From Woeseia oceani (GTDB lineage Bacteria; Pseudomonadota; Gammaproteobacteria; Steroidobacterales; Woeseiaceae), in contig NZ_CP016268.1 in assembly GCF_001677435.1 (NCBI RefSeq), positions 3,461,001 to 3,525,000 of the forward strand: a DNA stretch of 64,000 nucleotides, written 5' to 3'. Below, piece by piece: positions 1-8,462 of this stretch. The first letter of the stretch is position 1. Every line of letters starts with the position of its first letter. A model generated the notes under the pieces. That model ran no database searches and was not told the origin of the DNA. It worked only from the letters and a program-made list of their open reading frames with translations. Both the position numbers and the translations under genes were made by a program.

Positions 1-502
1 ATACCGCTTTGCGCTGAGCAGACTCGGCGACGATCACGTCGTTGCGGAGGACATCGTGCAGCAGTGCTTTGCGAACGCAATCGATGGCATGTCAGGTTAC
101 CGGGGTGAAGCGCAGCTGTTTACCTGGCTGTGCACGATCTGCCGCAACCAGATTACCGACTGGCAACGCAAACACAGCGGCTACAAGGAACGCGTTGTGT
201 TGTATGAAGATGCGCCGGAAATTCAGGCCGTGGTTGACTCGTTTCGTGCCCCGCCCTGCGACGACCCGCTGGTGCAGGCACAACAGGAAGACGCATTGCG
301 ACTGATACAGGTCGCGCTGGACCGGCTCCCGGTCGCCTATGGCGATGTTCTCGAGTGGCGTTACATCGAAGGCTATTCGGCGCAGGAAATTGCCGACCGG
401 CTAGAGATCAGCACGGATGCCGCGAACTCCCTGACGGCGCGCGCGAAACGCGCGTTTAGTGACATTTATCGACCGCTGGCAGCAGCAGTCACCGCTCCCT
501 AG
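1..502 (+). CDS. ECF-type RNA polymerase sigma factor (5' end outside window)
   Basis: Sigma-70 family, extracytoplasmic-function type. The frame is open from the first bases of the window, and its first residues (YRFALSRLGDDHVVAEDIVQ) read as region 2, so the true start lies upstream. Region 4 is clear near the C-terminus: VLEWRYIEGYSAQEIADRLE, followed by the helix-turn-helix ending in ARAKRAF. The stop codon TAG touches the FecR-like gene, and a TonB receptor with an N-terminal signalling domain follows. This is the classic Fec-type arrangement, in which an outer-membrane receptor signals through the anti-sigma factor to this sigma factor. The targets of the sigma factor cannot be read from the window. 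Confidence 0.93.
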   Translation, partial: YRFALSRLGDDHVVAEDIVQQCFANAIDGMSGYRGEAQLFTWLCTICRNQITDWQRKHSGYKERVVLYEDAPEIQAVVDSFRAPPCDDPLVQAQQEDALRLIQVALDRLPVAYGDVLEWRYIEGYSAQEIADRLEISTDAANSLTARAKRAFSDIYRPLAAAVTAP

Positions 503-519
503 TGGAGAAGTTGGACACC

Positions 520-1539
520 ATGGACAAACAGACGAACGACGAAACCCGCACCGCTGATGACCAGGTCGCCGACCTGCTGCGTCACGCCCGCCGCCGTGCG
601 CCAGCACCGCAGGCGGCACGCGAACGTGCATTTGCCAAGCTGCACGGTCACTGGTCGGCGCGGCAGCAACAAAAACGCCGGCGACGTGCAGTGCTGGGTA
701 TGGCACTGGCAGCATCGACAGTACTGGCGGTAGGCATGGCCTTTTTCGCGACCGACAGCAGCCTGTTGCCGGCAGCCGTAGCCGTCGCCGAGCTGCAGCG
801 AACCAGCGGGAATGGCATTCAGGTCATCGGCGCTGATGGCCAAGTCAGCCCGGCCGCAAACGCTGAACTGCTGCTTGGGCAGACCTTGCGCACGAGGGCG
901 GGCTCCCGGGCAGCGCTGGCATGGAACAGCGGCGGCTCATTGCGAATGGATGAAGCAACGGAAATTGAACTGATCGCGGCGGATCGGGTACGACTCGTGT
1001 CCGGTACAGTCTATTTCGATTCCGAACCAGCCGTCGCGGACAACGGCATTGCCTTGGCATTTTCGATCGAGACGCCGTTCGGGCTGGCGACGCACGTCGG
1101 TACCCAGTTCCAGACGCGCCTGCACAACGACCGCCTGACACTGAGCGTGCGCGAAGGTGAGGTGGCGGTCGCCGCCGCCGGTCAACGGGTGTTATTGCCA
1201 GCGGGTGACGAAGTCGACTTCGACCGATCCGGCGTAAGTGCCGAACGCAAGATTCAGACCTGGGACGAACGCTGGCAATGGGTGCAGGCTATCGCGCCCG
1301 CCTTTGCCGCGGAAGGCAACTCGGTGCAGGCCCTGCTCAACTGGATTGCGCGGGAAACCGGCTACGTTGTCAGCTACCGGGACAATGCAACCGCCGAGTT
1401 CGTCAGCCGGGTCATCGTGCACGGTTTGGACAAACTGTCGCCAATGAGTGCACTGCAAAGCATTCCCTATGTTGCCGACCTGCAATACGAATTGCACGAC
1501 GGCGTTATCGTGGTCAGCTTGCTGGACTTACCCCGTTAG
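520..1539 (+). CDS. FecR family anti-sigma factor / sigma regulator
   Basis: Inner-membrane regulator of the preceding ECF sigma factor. A charged cytoplasmic N-terminus of about 55 residues (RHARRRAPAPQAARERAFAK) is followed by one membrane segment (LGMALAASTVLAVGMAFFA) and a periplasmic FecR domain containing TLRTRAGSRAALAWNSGGSL and a TPFGLATHVGTQFQTRL stretch. The C-terminal part (LLNWIARETGYVVSYRDNA) resembles the STN/DUF4974 fold that touches the receptor signalling domain. The start was placed at ATG 520 because GGAGAAG lies 9 bases upstream. An in-frame GTG at 502 would overlap the sigma-factor stop by one base and is the alternative. Confidence 0.9.
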   Translation: MDKQTNDETRTADDQVADLLRHARRRAPAPQAARERAFAKLHGHWSARQQQKRRRRAVLGMALAASTVLAVGMAFFATDSSLLPAAVAVAELQRTSGNGIQVIGADGQVSPAANAELLLGQTLRTRAGSRAALAWNSGGSLRMDEATEIELIAADRVRLVSGTVYFDSEPAVADNGIALAFSIETPFGLATHVGTQFQTRLHNDRLTLSVREGEVAVAAAGQRVLLPAGDEVDFDRSGVSAERKIQTWDERWQWVQAIAPAFAAEGNSVQALLNWIARETGYVVSYRDNATAEFVSRVIVHGLDKLSPMSALQSIPYVADLQYELHDGVIVVSLLDLPR

Positions 1540-1694
1540 CACTCCATAATCAGGTGTCGTAGACAATCCTTCAGGCAATGTCCGATGTGCAGTGCCTGAA
1601 CCGCCGCCTGATTGAACGGATGCTCTCACCCAGACTTTACACAGGCCCATGCCTGCCGCGTTTCGCCTGGACCCCGTCGCGGACGTCGGGCCGG

Positions 1695-4232
1695 ATGCGA
1701 ATCGTCCTGACGGCGTTGCTGCTCTGCGTGGCCCTGACCGGTTACGCGGCTGACTGGTCCGAGGAACCGGTACCGCGCCGCCTCGTCGCTGGCGAGTCGA
1801 TTGCCGCTGTCCTGGAGGAGTTGCGGGCCAGCGGCGTGCCACTGGCTTACAGCAGTGCCCTGGTACCTGCCGGATTACGGATCGTCAGTGCACCGCGCAG
1901 CCGGAATCTGCTTGCCGCCGTTCGCGAAATTCTCCGGGCTCACGATCTCACCTTGTTCGCTGTCGACGGCGTCTTTGTCGTCGGCCACCAGGCGGTATCA
2001 GCCGCCAGCCGCGAGCCGGGCACGGTGCTTATTCAATTTCGCGATGCGCAATCGGACGCGGTGGTGACCGGCGTCAGGGTCAGCGGACTACCCGAATCAG
2101 CAATACAAACGAACAACCGCAGTGAGCGCAGTCTTGCGATCAATGTACCAGCGGGCGAATACCCGGTTGTGGTCACGGCACCCGGCTACAAGACACTCGA
2201 AGCGACGATCAGTGCCGCCAGCAAAGAAACCCGTACAGCCACGTTGCGCCTGCTACCCCTGGAAACACCGTTAACTGAAGTCGTCGTTGCCGCCAGTCGC
2301 TACGAACTGTTGCGCGATGCCATCGACAACCCGAGCGGTCTGGACCGCACCTCCATCATGCAGACACCGGACACCGGGGATGATCCGATACGTGCGGTAC
2401 AGCGACTGCCCGGCACGACCTCGGGTGCCTCGGCACAGCCGCATCTGCGCGGCGGATCTACCCGCGAAACGGGCATCGTCCTCGACGGTCACCGCTTGCT
2501 GAACCCGTTTCACGTGCGCGACTACCAGAGCCTGTTCAGTGCGATAGACGTCCGGGCTATTAACGGCATCGAAGTCTACACCGGCGATTTTCCCGTGCGT
2601 TACGGCGACCTGACCGGCGGTCTGGTACTGGTCGATACGCTGACGCCCGACGAGGACATACGCAACGAGTTCGGTCTGAGCGTTTTCAACGCGTCGATCC
2701 TCTCCGCGGGACAACTCGCCGACGGTGCGGCGGATTACGTGCTGTCCGTACGGCGCGGCAATCTCGATCTCATATTGAACGAGGAAATCGGCGAGCCGGC
2801 GTATTACGACGTGTACAGCAAGATGTCCTACCGGCCGTCGCCCGACACCACGCTGGCGGCGAACCTGATGATCGTCAAGGACAGCGTCATCATCATCCCG
2901 GCAGCGGATATCGATGAACGCGAGCAGACAACCAACGACACCCGCAACAGCCAGTTCTGGCTGTCCTGGGAGCAGCAATGGACGGATGCACTCTCGAGTC
3001 TCACGGTGCTCTCGGCCAGTGACTCCATCAGCGGCCGTCACGCCCTGGTGAGTGATCCGGAAAAAATTACAGGCTCGCTCAGCGACGAACGAACAATCAC
3101 AATAGTCAGGCTGAATCAGGACTGGCGGCTGGACCTCAACGAACGCCACCTGCTCGGCTGGGGTGCCGAGTTTCAGCAGGTCGATGCCGATTACAACTAC
3201 CGCTCAACGGTCGACTACTACGGCATCTATCAGGACTTGCCGGATCGTTCGAACGCGCAATCACGCGCTGTGCTGTCCAGCGTCGACGGCGACGCGATGG
3301 CTTTTTATGCGTCGGACCGCTGGATGGTGAACCGCCGCCTGATCGCCGACCTCGGCATACGCTGGGACAAGCAAAGCTATACCGACACTGATGACAATGG
3401 CCAGTTCAGCCCGCGTGCCAGCCTGCTGTACCGCCTTAACCCGAGAACCAACCTGCGCCTCAGCTGGGGTCGTTACTACCAATCGCAGGGCGCCCACGAA
3501 TTGCAGGTGGAGGACGGCGTGACGAATTTCTTCCCGGCACAGCGGTTTGACCAGTCCATTTTCGGTATCGACTACCAGCTCAATGCTCATTACTCATTTC
3601 GCACCGAGCTGTATGTAAAAACCAGCAAGAGCATTCGCCCGCATTTCGAGAATATGTTCGATCCCCTGAGCGTCGTTCCGGAACTGGAACCCGACAGAGT
3701 GGTGATTGCCCCGCAGCGTGCCGATTTGCGGGGGCTTGAGATTTCAGCGGCGTACGAAGGTGACAACGGCTTCGACTGGTGGGCGTCGTACACCTTGTCA
3801 AAAGCCGATGACGTGGTCAGTGGTCAGACTATCGCCCGCAGCTGGGATCAGCGACACGCCGGGCAAATCGGCGTTGCGTTAAGCGGCGACCGCTGGAGCT
3901 TCAGCGCAGCGGCCAAAGTTCACAGCGGCTGGCCGATGACCCGCGTGTACCTGTCGGCCGACGACACCGGGCCTGCCGTGATTTTCGGTGAGCGCAACGA
4001 AGCACGTTATCGCGATTATTTCTCGCTCGACATGCGTGTCGATTTCCGACGACCCACCCGATTCGGTTACTTTAGCTGGTACTTTGAAGTATCCAACTCA
4101 ACGAATCGCGAGAATCCCTGCTGCGTTGATTTCGACGTTGCAACCGACACGGCCGGCAACCGCGTGCTGGACCAGAGTTTCGACTACTGGTTCCCGTTAC
4201 TGCCGGCAACCGGCATTCTGCTGGAGTTCTGA
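1695..4232 (+). CDS. TonB-dependent outer-membrane receptor with STN signalling domain
   Basis: The protein starts with a signal peptide (MRIVLTALLLCVALTGYAA) at ATG 1695; the frame is open further upstream, to 1578. After the signal comes a secretin/TonB short N-terminal (STN) domain (GESIAAVLEELRASGVPLAY), the module that reports ligand binding to a FecR protein. Next is a carboxypeptidase-regulatory-like beta domain (VPAGEYPVVVTAPGYKTLEA), then the plug (GDDPIRAVQRLPGTTSGASA, then LRGGSTRETGIVLDG) and a beta-barrel of about 600 residues ending in the aromatic-type terminus LLEF. Ligand unknown: no siderophore or sugar uptake genes adjoin. The STN domain together with the two preceding genes makes regulation of its own operon likely (inference). 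Confidence 0.92.
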   Translation: MRIVLTALLLCVALTGYAADWSEEPVPRRLVAGESIAAVLEELRASGVPLAYSSALVPAGLRIVSAPRSRNLLAAVREILRAHDLTLFAVDGVFVVGHQAVSAASREPGTVLIQFRDAQSDAVVTGVRVSGLPESAIQTNNRSERSLAINVPAGEYPVVVTAPGYKTLEATISAASKETRTATLRLLPLETPLTEVVVAASRYELLRDAIDNPSGLDRTSIMQTPDTGDDPIRAVQRLPGTTSGASAQPHLRGGSTRETGIVLDGHRLLNPFHVRDYQSLFSAIDVRAINGIEVYTGDFPVRYGDLTGGLVLVDTLTPDEDIRNEFGLSVFNASILSAGQLADGAADYVLSVRRGNLDLILNEEIGEPAYYDVYSKMSYRPSPDTTLAANLMIVKDSVIIIPAADIDEREQTTNDTRNSQFWLSWEQQWTDALSSLTVLSASDSISGRHALVSDPEKITGSLSDERTITIVRLNQDWRLDLNERHLLGWGAEFQQVDADYNYRSTVDYYGIYQDLPDRSNAQSRAVLSSVDGDAMAFYASDRWMVNRRLIADLGIRWDKQSYTDTDDNGQFSPRASLLYRLNPRTNLRLSWGRYYQSQGAHELQVEDGVTNFFPAQRFDQSIFGIDYQLNAHYSFRTELYVKTSKSIRPHFENMFDPLSVVPELEPDRVVIAPQRADLRGLEISAAYEGDNGFDWWASYTLSKADDVVSGQTIARSWDQRHAGQIGVALSGDRWSFSAAAKVHSGWPMTRVYLSADDTGPAVIFGERNEARYRDYFSLDMRVDFRRPTRFGYFSWYFEVSNSTNRENPCCVDFDVATDTAGNRVLDQSFDYWFPLLPATGILLEF

Positions 4233-4253
4233 CCGCGGGAACGAACGCCCGCA

Positions 4254-6212
4254 TTAGCGACGTACCGCGGCCTGATAAATGGCCGCGGGTTCCGAACGGC
4301 TGTCGTAAGCATCGGCGGCTGTTTGATAGAACGCGATAGTGTCCAGCTTTGCCGTGGGCGCGACCGGAATCCGCGATTGCGTACCCGTCGCGGAATCGTA
4401 GTGGAAAGCCTCGGCACGCGACACCGGCTTCAGCACAGTCAGAGTCGCCCCCTGCAGGAGGCCGAGACTCTGGTACGTGCCCAGCAACGCCCGACCGTCT
4501 TCTGCCGCCATGCCCAGTATATCTTTGCCGAAGAACTCACTGGCGTAAGACCAGTTCAGCAACGAGAACAAGGTCGGCGCGTAGTCGATCTGACTGCTCA
4601 ATGTTGTGACAACACCGGGCGTTATCAGCCCGGGTGCGTAGACCATCAGCGGTATACGGTAATTTTCGACGGGCAGTTCGGTCTTGCCAGCACTGCCCGC
4701 GCAATGATCCGCTACGATGACGAAAACGGTATTCCCGAACCACGGCCTTTGACTGGCTTCCTGCAGAAACTTGCCGATCGCGTAATCCGTGTACTTGACC
4801 GCGCCTTGCCGACCGCTGTGTGACGGAATGTCGATCTTCCCTTCAGGGTATGTGTAGGGGCGATGATTGGATGTCGTCATCACGAAATCGTAGAACGGCT
4901 GGCCGGCGGCGGCTTTGCGGTCGGCATCGTCCAGCACCCAGGCATACAGGTCCTCGTCGCTGACGCCCCAGGCATTGGTGAATGAAATGTCATCGGCAGC
5001 GGCCGACGCCTGATCGTGTATGACGAAGCCATTGCCGCCGAAGAACGTGTTCATATTGTCGAAATAGCCGCGCCCACCGTAGAAAAAGGATGTCTCGTAG
5101 CCTTTGTTGCGGAAAACGGTAGCAATTGAAAACAGACCTGAATTATCCGGTCGCTTGACGATCGAACGCCCGGGCGTTGGCGGCACCGACAGCGCAAGTG
5201 ATTCCATGCCGCGTACTGTTCGTGTGCCGGTGGCCATGAAATTGGTGAAGCTCAGACTCTGACTGGCCAATCGGTCCAGGTTAGGTGTCAACCCTTCGTC
5301 ATTGCCAAACACTCCGAGATAGCTGGCACTGAGGCTTTCCACGGTAATCTGGATGACATTCAATCTGCGTTCTTCACCTTCGGCCTGAATGAATCGTCGG
5401 TAAGGTTTAGAGGGATCGTGGTCGAACTCGCTGGTAGCTTCGCTGACCAGCGCCCGAATCCGCGGCTCCGTGAGCGATGCGTCCGCTGTCTGGTAAAAAT
5501 CCCGGAACCCGAGCTCGTTGTTGCGAAATGCTGCAAAGAACGAATAGCCGCCGTTCTTCGCCACTTCCTGCACGTAGCGATTGTCGAAGTGCGGCATGTC
5601 CTTTTGTGCGTAGATCGTGGTCGTCATGACCGGCACCGCAATCAACAGGACTGCGACTTTGCCGCGAGCGGCGAACGGAGTCTCACTTATCAGCCAACGT
5701 TTATAGGCTGTCGTTCTGGACACGAACGCCATACTCGCAAACGCAGCGAGTGCTATCACCGTCAATAATGCAGCGACCGGATAAGACTGCAGAATGTTAT
5801 CTACGACCTCAGTCGTGTACACGAGGTAATCGACAGCAATGAAGTTGAAGCGCACCCCGAATTCGTCCCAGAACACCCACTCGGCTACGGCGACGAACAA
5901 CATAGACGCATAGGCGCAGGCGAAGAATAAGAAACTCAGTACTTTGTGCCCGCCAGTGCGGAACAGACGCTGCGGAATGAGCAACAGGTACAAGACCACC
6001 GGCACAGAGGCGTAGAAAGCGAAGACCGTGTCATTCAAAAACCCAACGGCAAACGCGGCCAGCACAGAGTTCAGCCCGGACAGCTCGGACCAGGTGATTG
6101 CGCAGAGTAGCAGTCTTACGACGAGCCCCAGCAACAGGACCGGCACTATCACGAACAGGACGGCAGACAAACGATGCGACCAACAGCCGCTCACGTGTAG
6201 TTTTGCAGACAA
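4254..6212 (-). CDS. LtaS/OpgB-type phosphoglycerol (sulfatase-fold) transferase, membrane-bound
   Basis: Alkaline-phosphatase superfamily enzyme of the LTA-synthase class, which moves phosphoglycerol head groups from phosphatidylglycerol and releases diacylglycerol. The N-terminal 200 residues form about five membrane helices. The extracellular domain keeps the catalytic signatures: metal Glu in QITVESLSASYLG, the nucleophile region GTRTVRGMESL, His in TSNHRPYTYPEG and the metal pair Asp-His in VIVADHCAG. The start is TTG at 6212, supported by CGGAG 8 bases upstream. A second paralogue lies at 8463-10481 beside dgkA. In Gram-negatives the acceptor is typically a periplasmic glucan; the acceptor here is unknown. 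Confidence 0.87.
   Translation of the reverse strand: MSAKLHVSGCWSHRLSAVLFVIVPVLLLGLVVRLLLCAITWSELSGLNSVLAAFAVGFLNDTVFAFYASVPVVLYLLLIPQRLFRTGGHKVLSFLFFACAYASMLFVAVAEWVFWDEFGVRFNFIAVDYLVYTTEVVDNILQSYPVAALLTVIALAAFASMAFVSRTTAYKRWLISETPFAARGKVAVLLIAVPVMTTTIYAQKDMPHFDNRYVQEVAKNGGYSFFAAFRNNELGFRDFYQTADASLTEPRIRALVSEATSEFDHDPSKPYRRFIQAEGEERRLNVIQITVESLSASYLGVFGNDEGLTPNLDRLASQSLSFTNFMATGTRTVRGMESLALSVPPTPGRSIVKRPDNSGLFSIATVFRNKGYETSFFYGGRGYFDNMNTFFGGNGFVIHDQASAAADDISFTNAWGVSDEDLYAWVLDDADRKAAAGQPFYDFVMTTSNHRPYTYPEGKIDIPSHSGRQGAVKYTDYAIGKFLQEASQRPWFGNTVFVIVADHCAGSAGKTELPVENYRIPLMVYAPGLITPGVVTTLSSQIDYAPTLFSLLNWSYASEFFGKDILGMAAEDGRALLGTYQSLGLLQGATLTVLKPVSRAEAFHYDSATGTQSRIPVAPTAKLDTIAFYQTAADAYDSRSEPAAIYQAAVRR
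4265..4288. other. Perfect 8-bp stem hairpin at the convergent gene ends
   Basis: CCGCGGCC and GGCCGCGG are separated by TGATAAAT. The hairpin lies in the last codons of the minus-strand sulfatase-family gene, 33 bases beyond the TonB receptor stop. No T-run follows on either strand, so it is not a textbook Rho-independent terminator, but it could stall or protect the ends of both convergent transcripts. It may also be chance in GC-rich coding sequence. Confidence 0.3.
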
Positions 6213-6422
6213 AGTAGTGCTCCGTGTTGTTTACAAACCGCGATGACGCAGAGACGTCGATTGCGTGTGAGGTAGTGCTTAGACGACGCCACAGTGAAAA
6301 CTTGTCGGCATGGCTACTCAGCGAAATCCAGCGACCAGTTCGCCCCTCGAATTTCGTCCAAGCGGAATAAGCGGTATGCGCTGGAGACAGCGGATTGCCG
6401 TGCACACACCCGGGGAGACGCC

Positions 6423-8165
6423 ATGAGCAGCATGCAACCAGACCCTTGGGCGACGCTCGCCCGCCTGTATGGTCTGCAGAATCAGCCAGCACGAACCCTG
6501 GTCTTGCTGGCCTTCATTGGCGTCTCGTTCACCCTGCTGCCGCTCTCAGCTGCCGCCGGTGACGGTGACAACGACAGTACGTTGTCAGCCCTTACGGGCT
6601 CTCTCGCGACCGACAATCTGTCGACCGCAGCGCTGGAACTAAGCGGCGCCGTCATCGGCAGTATCGTGATCGAGAACGGCAACGTCTTTAATACCGACAT
6701 CGCCGCGGAGAACAAGGTTCTTTACCGGACAGCGAACGCTATCCACAAGCGGACCCGGCAACAGGTGATTGAGCAGCAACTGCTGTTTCACAGTGGCGAA
6801 CCGTACTCCGGCCGCCTGCTTGAGGAATCGGAACGCATCCTGCGTAGCGACCCCTATCTTCAGGAGGCACGCATTCAGCCGGTACGCAACAGCGATGGCG
6901 AAGTCGACGTGGTGGTGACGACCCGTGATGCCTGGACCTTGCGCCCGTCCGTTGCCTTCGGTCGCAGCGGCGGCGAGAACAGTGGCGGTATCGGCTTTGA
7001 CGAGCTCAATCTGTTCGGTACCGGGATCCGTGTCGGCCTGAAGTATCGCTCGGATGTGGATCGCGACTCACTAAGCTTCCAGTTCCTTGATAACAATCTG
7101 GGGTCCAGCTGGACGCAACTGCAAGCCACTCATGCCAACAACAGTGACGGCTTCCGCCGCGGTCTGAGAGTTGAGCAACCGTTCCATGCGCTGGACTCGC
7201 GCCGTGCGTACGGGCTGACACTCCGGCAAAACGAACGCATCGACTCACTCTATGACCGGGGCCTCACGCAGCGTCAGTACCAGGGGCGGTCCACTGAATT
7301 TGATCTGTACACCGGCTGGTCGAAAGGTGTCGCAGATGGCTGGGCGCGCCGCTACCTGGTCGGCGTCGCGGGTGACGAACACCAGTTTGCAGGCATTGCT
7401 GACGAGCCAGGCCAGTCACCGCTGGTACCGGACAACCGTCGTTTCGTCTACCCGTACGTCGGTATCGAATTCGTACAGGACAAGTTTGAAAAGGCGCGCA
7501 ACCTGGAGCAAATCAATCGCACCGAAGACCGCAACCTCGGCACTACGTTCAGTGCGCGCGTCGGTTTTGCGAGCGAAGGCTTCGGCTCGGACCGTGATGC
7601 ACTGCTGGTACGCACGGCAATAGGCCGCGGGTTCGGCAATACCAGCAGCCGTTCATTGATGCTGGAAGCCGGCGTGGACGGCCGCTGGGAATCAGCCGGC
7701 TTGCGCAACCTGACGGCAAACTTCAGTGCCCGCTACTTCAGGCGGCACTCGGAGGGCAGCCTGTTCTACGCCAGCTTGTCCGGTCGCATCGGCCAGAACG
7801 TGGATCTCGATAACCTGATACCACTGGGCGGCGACACCGGTCTGCGCGGTTACCCTCTGCGTTACCAGATGGGCAAGTCGCGTGCACTACTGACCATCGA
7901 ACAGCGCTACTTCACCGATTGGTACCCGTTTCGCCTGTTCCACGTCGGCGCGGCGGTGTTTGCCGATATAGGTCGTAGCTGGGGAAATAACCCTGTCGCC
8001 GGGGCAAACCCGGGTTTGCTCCGGGATGTCGGCTTCGGACTTCGCCTGGGCAGCACTCGCGCGGCTCAGGGTCGCGTTGTGCACATCGACCTCGCCTACC
8101 CTTTGGACGGCGACAACTCGATCAGTAATGTGCAGTTTCTGGTCGGCACCAAGCGCAGCTTCTGA
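6423..8165 (+). CDS. BamA/TamA-like outer-membrane protein (D15 surface antigen family)
   Basis: Start ATG 6423 is preceded by GGGGAGACGCC, although the frame is open back to 6294. A hydrophobic segment (TLVLLAFIGVSFTLLPLSAA) acts as signal sequence. Residues about 75-160 look like one or two POTRA repeats (LLFHSGEPYSGRLLEESERI and SDPYLQEARIQPV). The rest is a barrel with the Omp85 features GGDTGLRGYPLRYQ and a C-terminal FLVGTKRSF ending in Phe. At about 580 residues it has fewer POTRA domains than BamA, so it is more likely TamA-like or a dedicated assembly/secretion barrel. It is divergent from the phosphoglycerol transferase at 4254-6212. Confidence 0.85.
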   Translation: MSSMQPDPWATLARLYGLQNQPARTLVLLAFIGVSFTLLPLSAAAGDGDNDSTLSALTGSLATDNLSTAALELSGAVIGSIVIENGNVFNTDIAAENKVLYRTANAIHKRTRQQVIEQQLLFHSGEPYSGRLLEESERILRSDPYLQEARIQPVRNSDGEVDVVVTTRDAWTLRPSVAFGRSGGENSGGIGFDELNLFGTGIRVGLKYRSDVDRDSLSFQFLDNNLGSSWTQLQATHANNSDGFRRGLRVEQPFHALDSRRAYGLTLRQNERIDSLYDRGLTQRQYQGRSTEFDLYTGWSKGVADGWARRYLVGVAGDEHQFAGIADEPGQSPLVPDNRRFVYPYVGIEFVQDKFEKARNLEQINRTEDRNLGTTFSARVGFASEGFGSDRDALLVRTAIGRGFGNTSSRSLMLEAGVDGRWESAGLRNLTANFSARYFRRHSEGSLFYASLSGRIGQNVDLDNLIPLGGDTGLRGYPLRYQMGKSRALLTIEQRYFTDWYPFRLFHVGAAVFADIGRSWGNNPVAGANPGLLRDVGFGLRLGSTRAAQGRVVHIDLAYPLDGDNSISNVQFLVGTKRSF

Positions 8166-8462
8166 AGGCTGCTCGCCCGGCAAGGGCTGGCCAACGCCGG
8201 GATCGCAACCGACCCCGCGCATGTTTGCGGGTCAGCGACACCCAATACGAAGCGCCGTTTCCGCCAACTTGCTTGCCGAAAGTCATTGCGCCATCTCAAG
8301 CAGCCATCGGCCTGACCTGGACTCGTACGCCGGTGCTGCCTGACCTGAAGCCGGGCGTTCGATTACGAACTCATTGACTCAGCGATGACAGATCCGGTAA
8401 TAACCGCGGACTAGACGAGTGCATGCCGCACAGTGACCACAAGCACGGCGCGAGCATTCAGC
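8166..8462. other. Convergent intergenic region without a recognised gene
   Basis: This stretch lies between the stop of the D15 barrel gene (+) and the stop of the second phosphoglycerol transferase (-). I see no convincing coding frame, no hairpin with a T-run and no RNA gene. Short open frames here lack ribosome binding sites and family resemblance. Confidence 0.6.
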
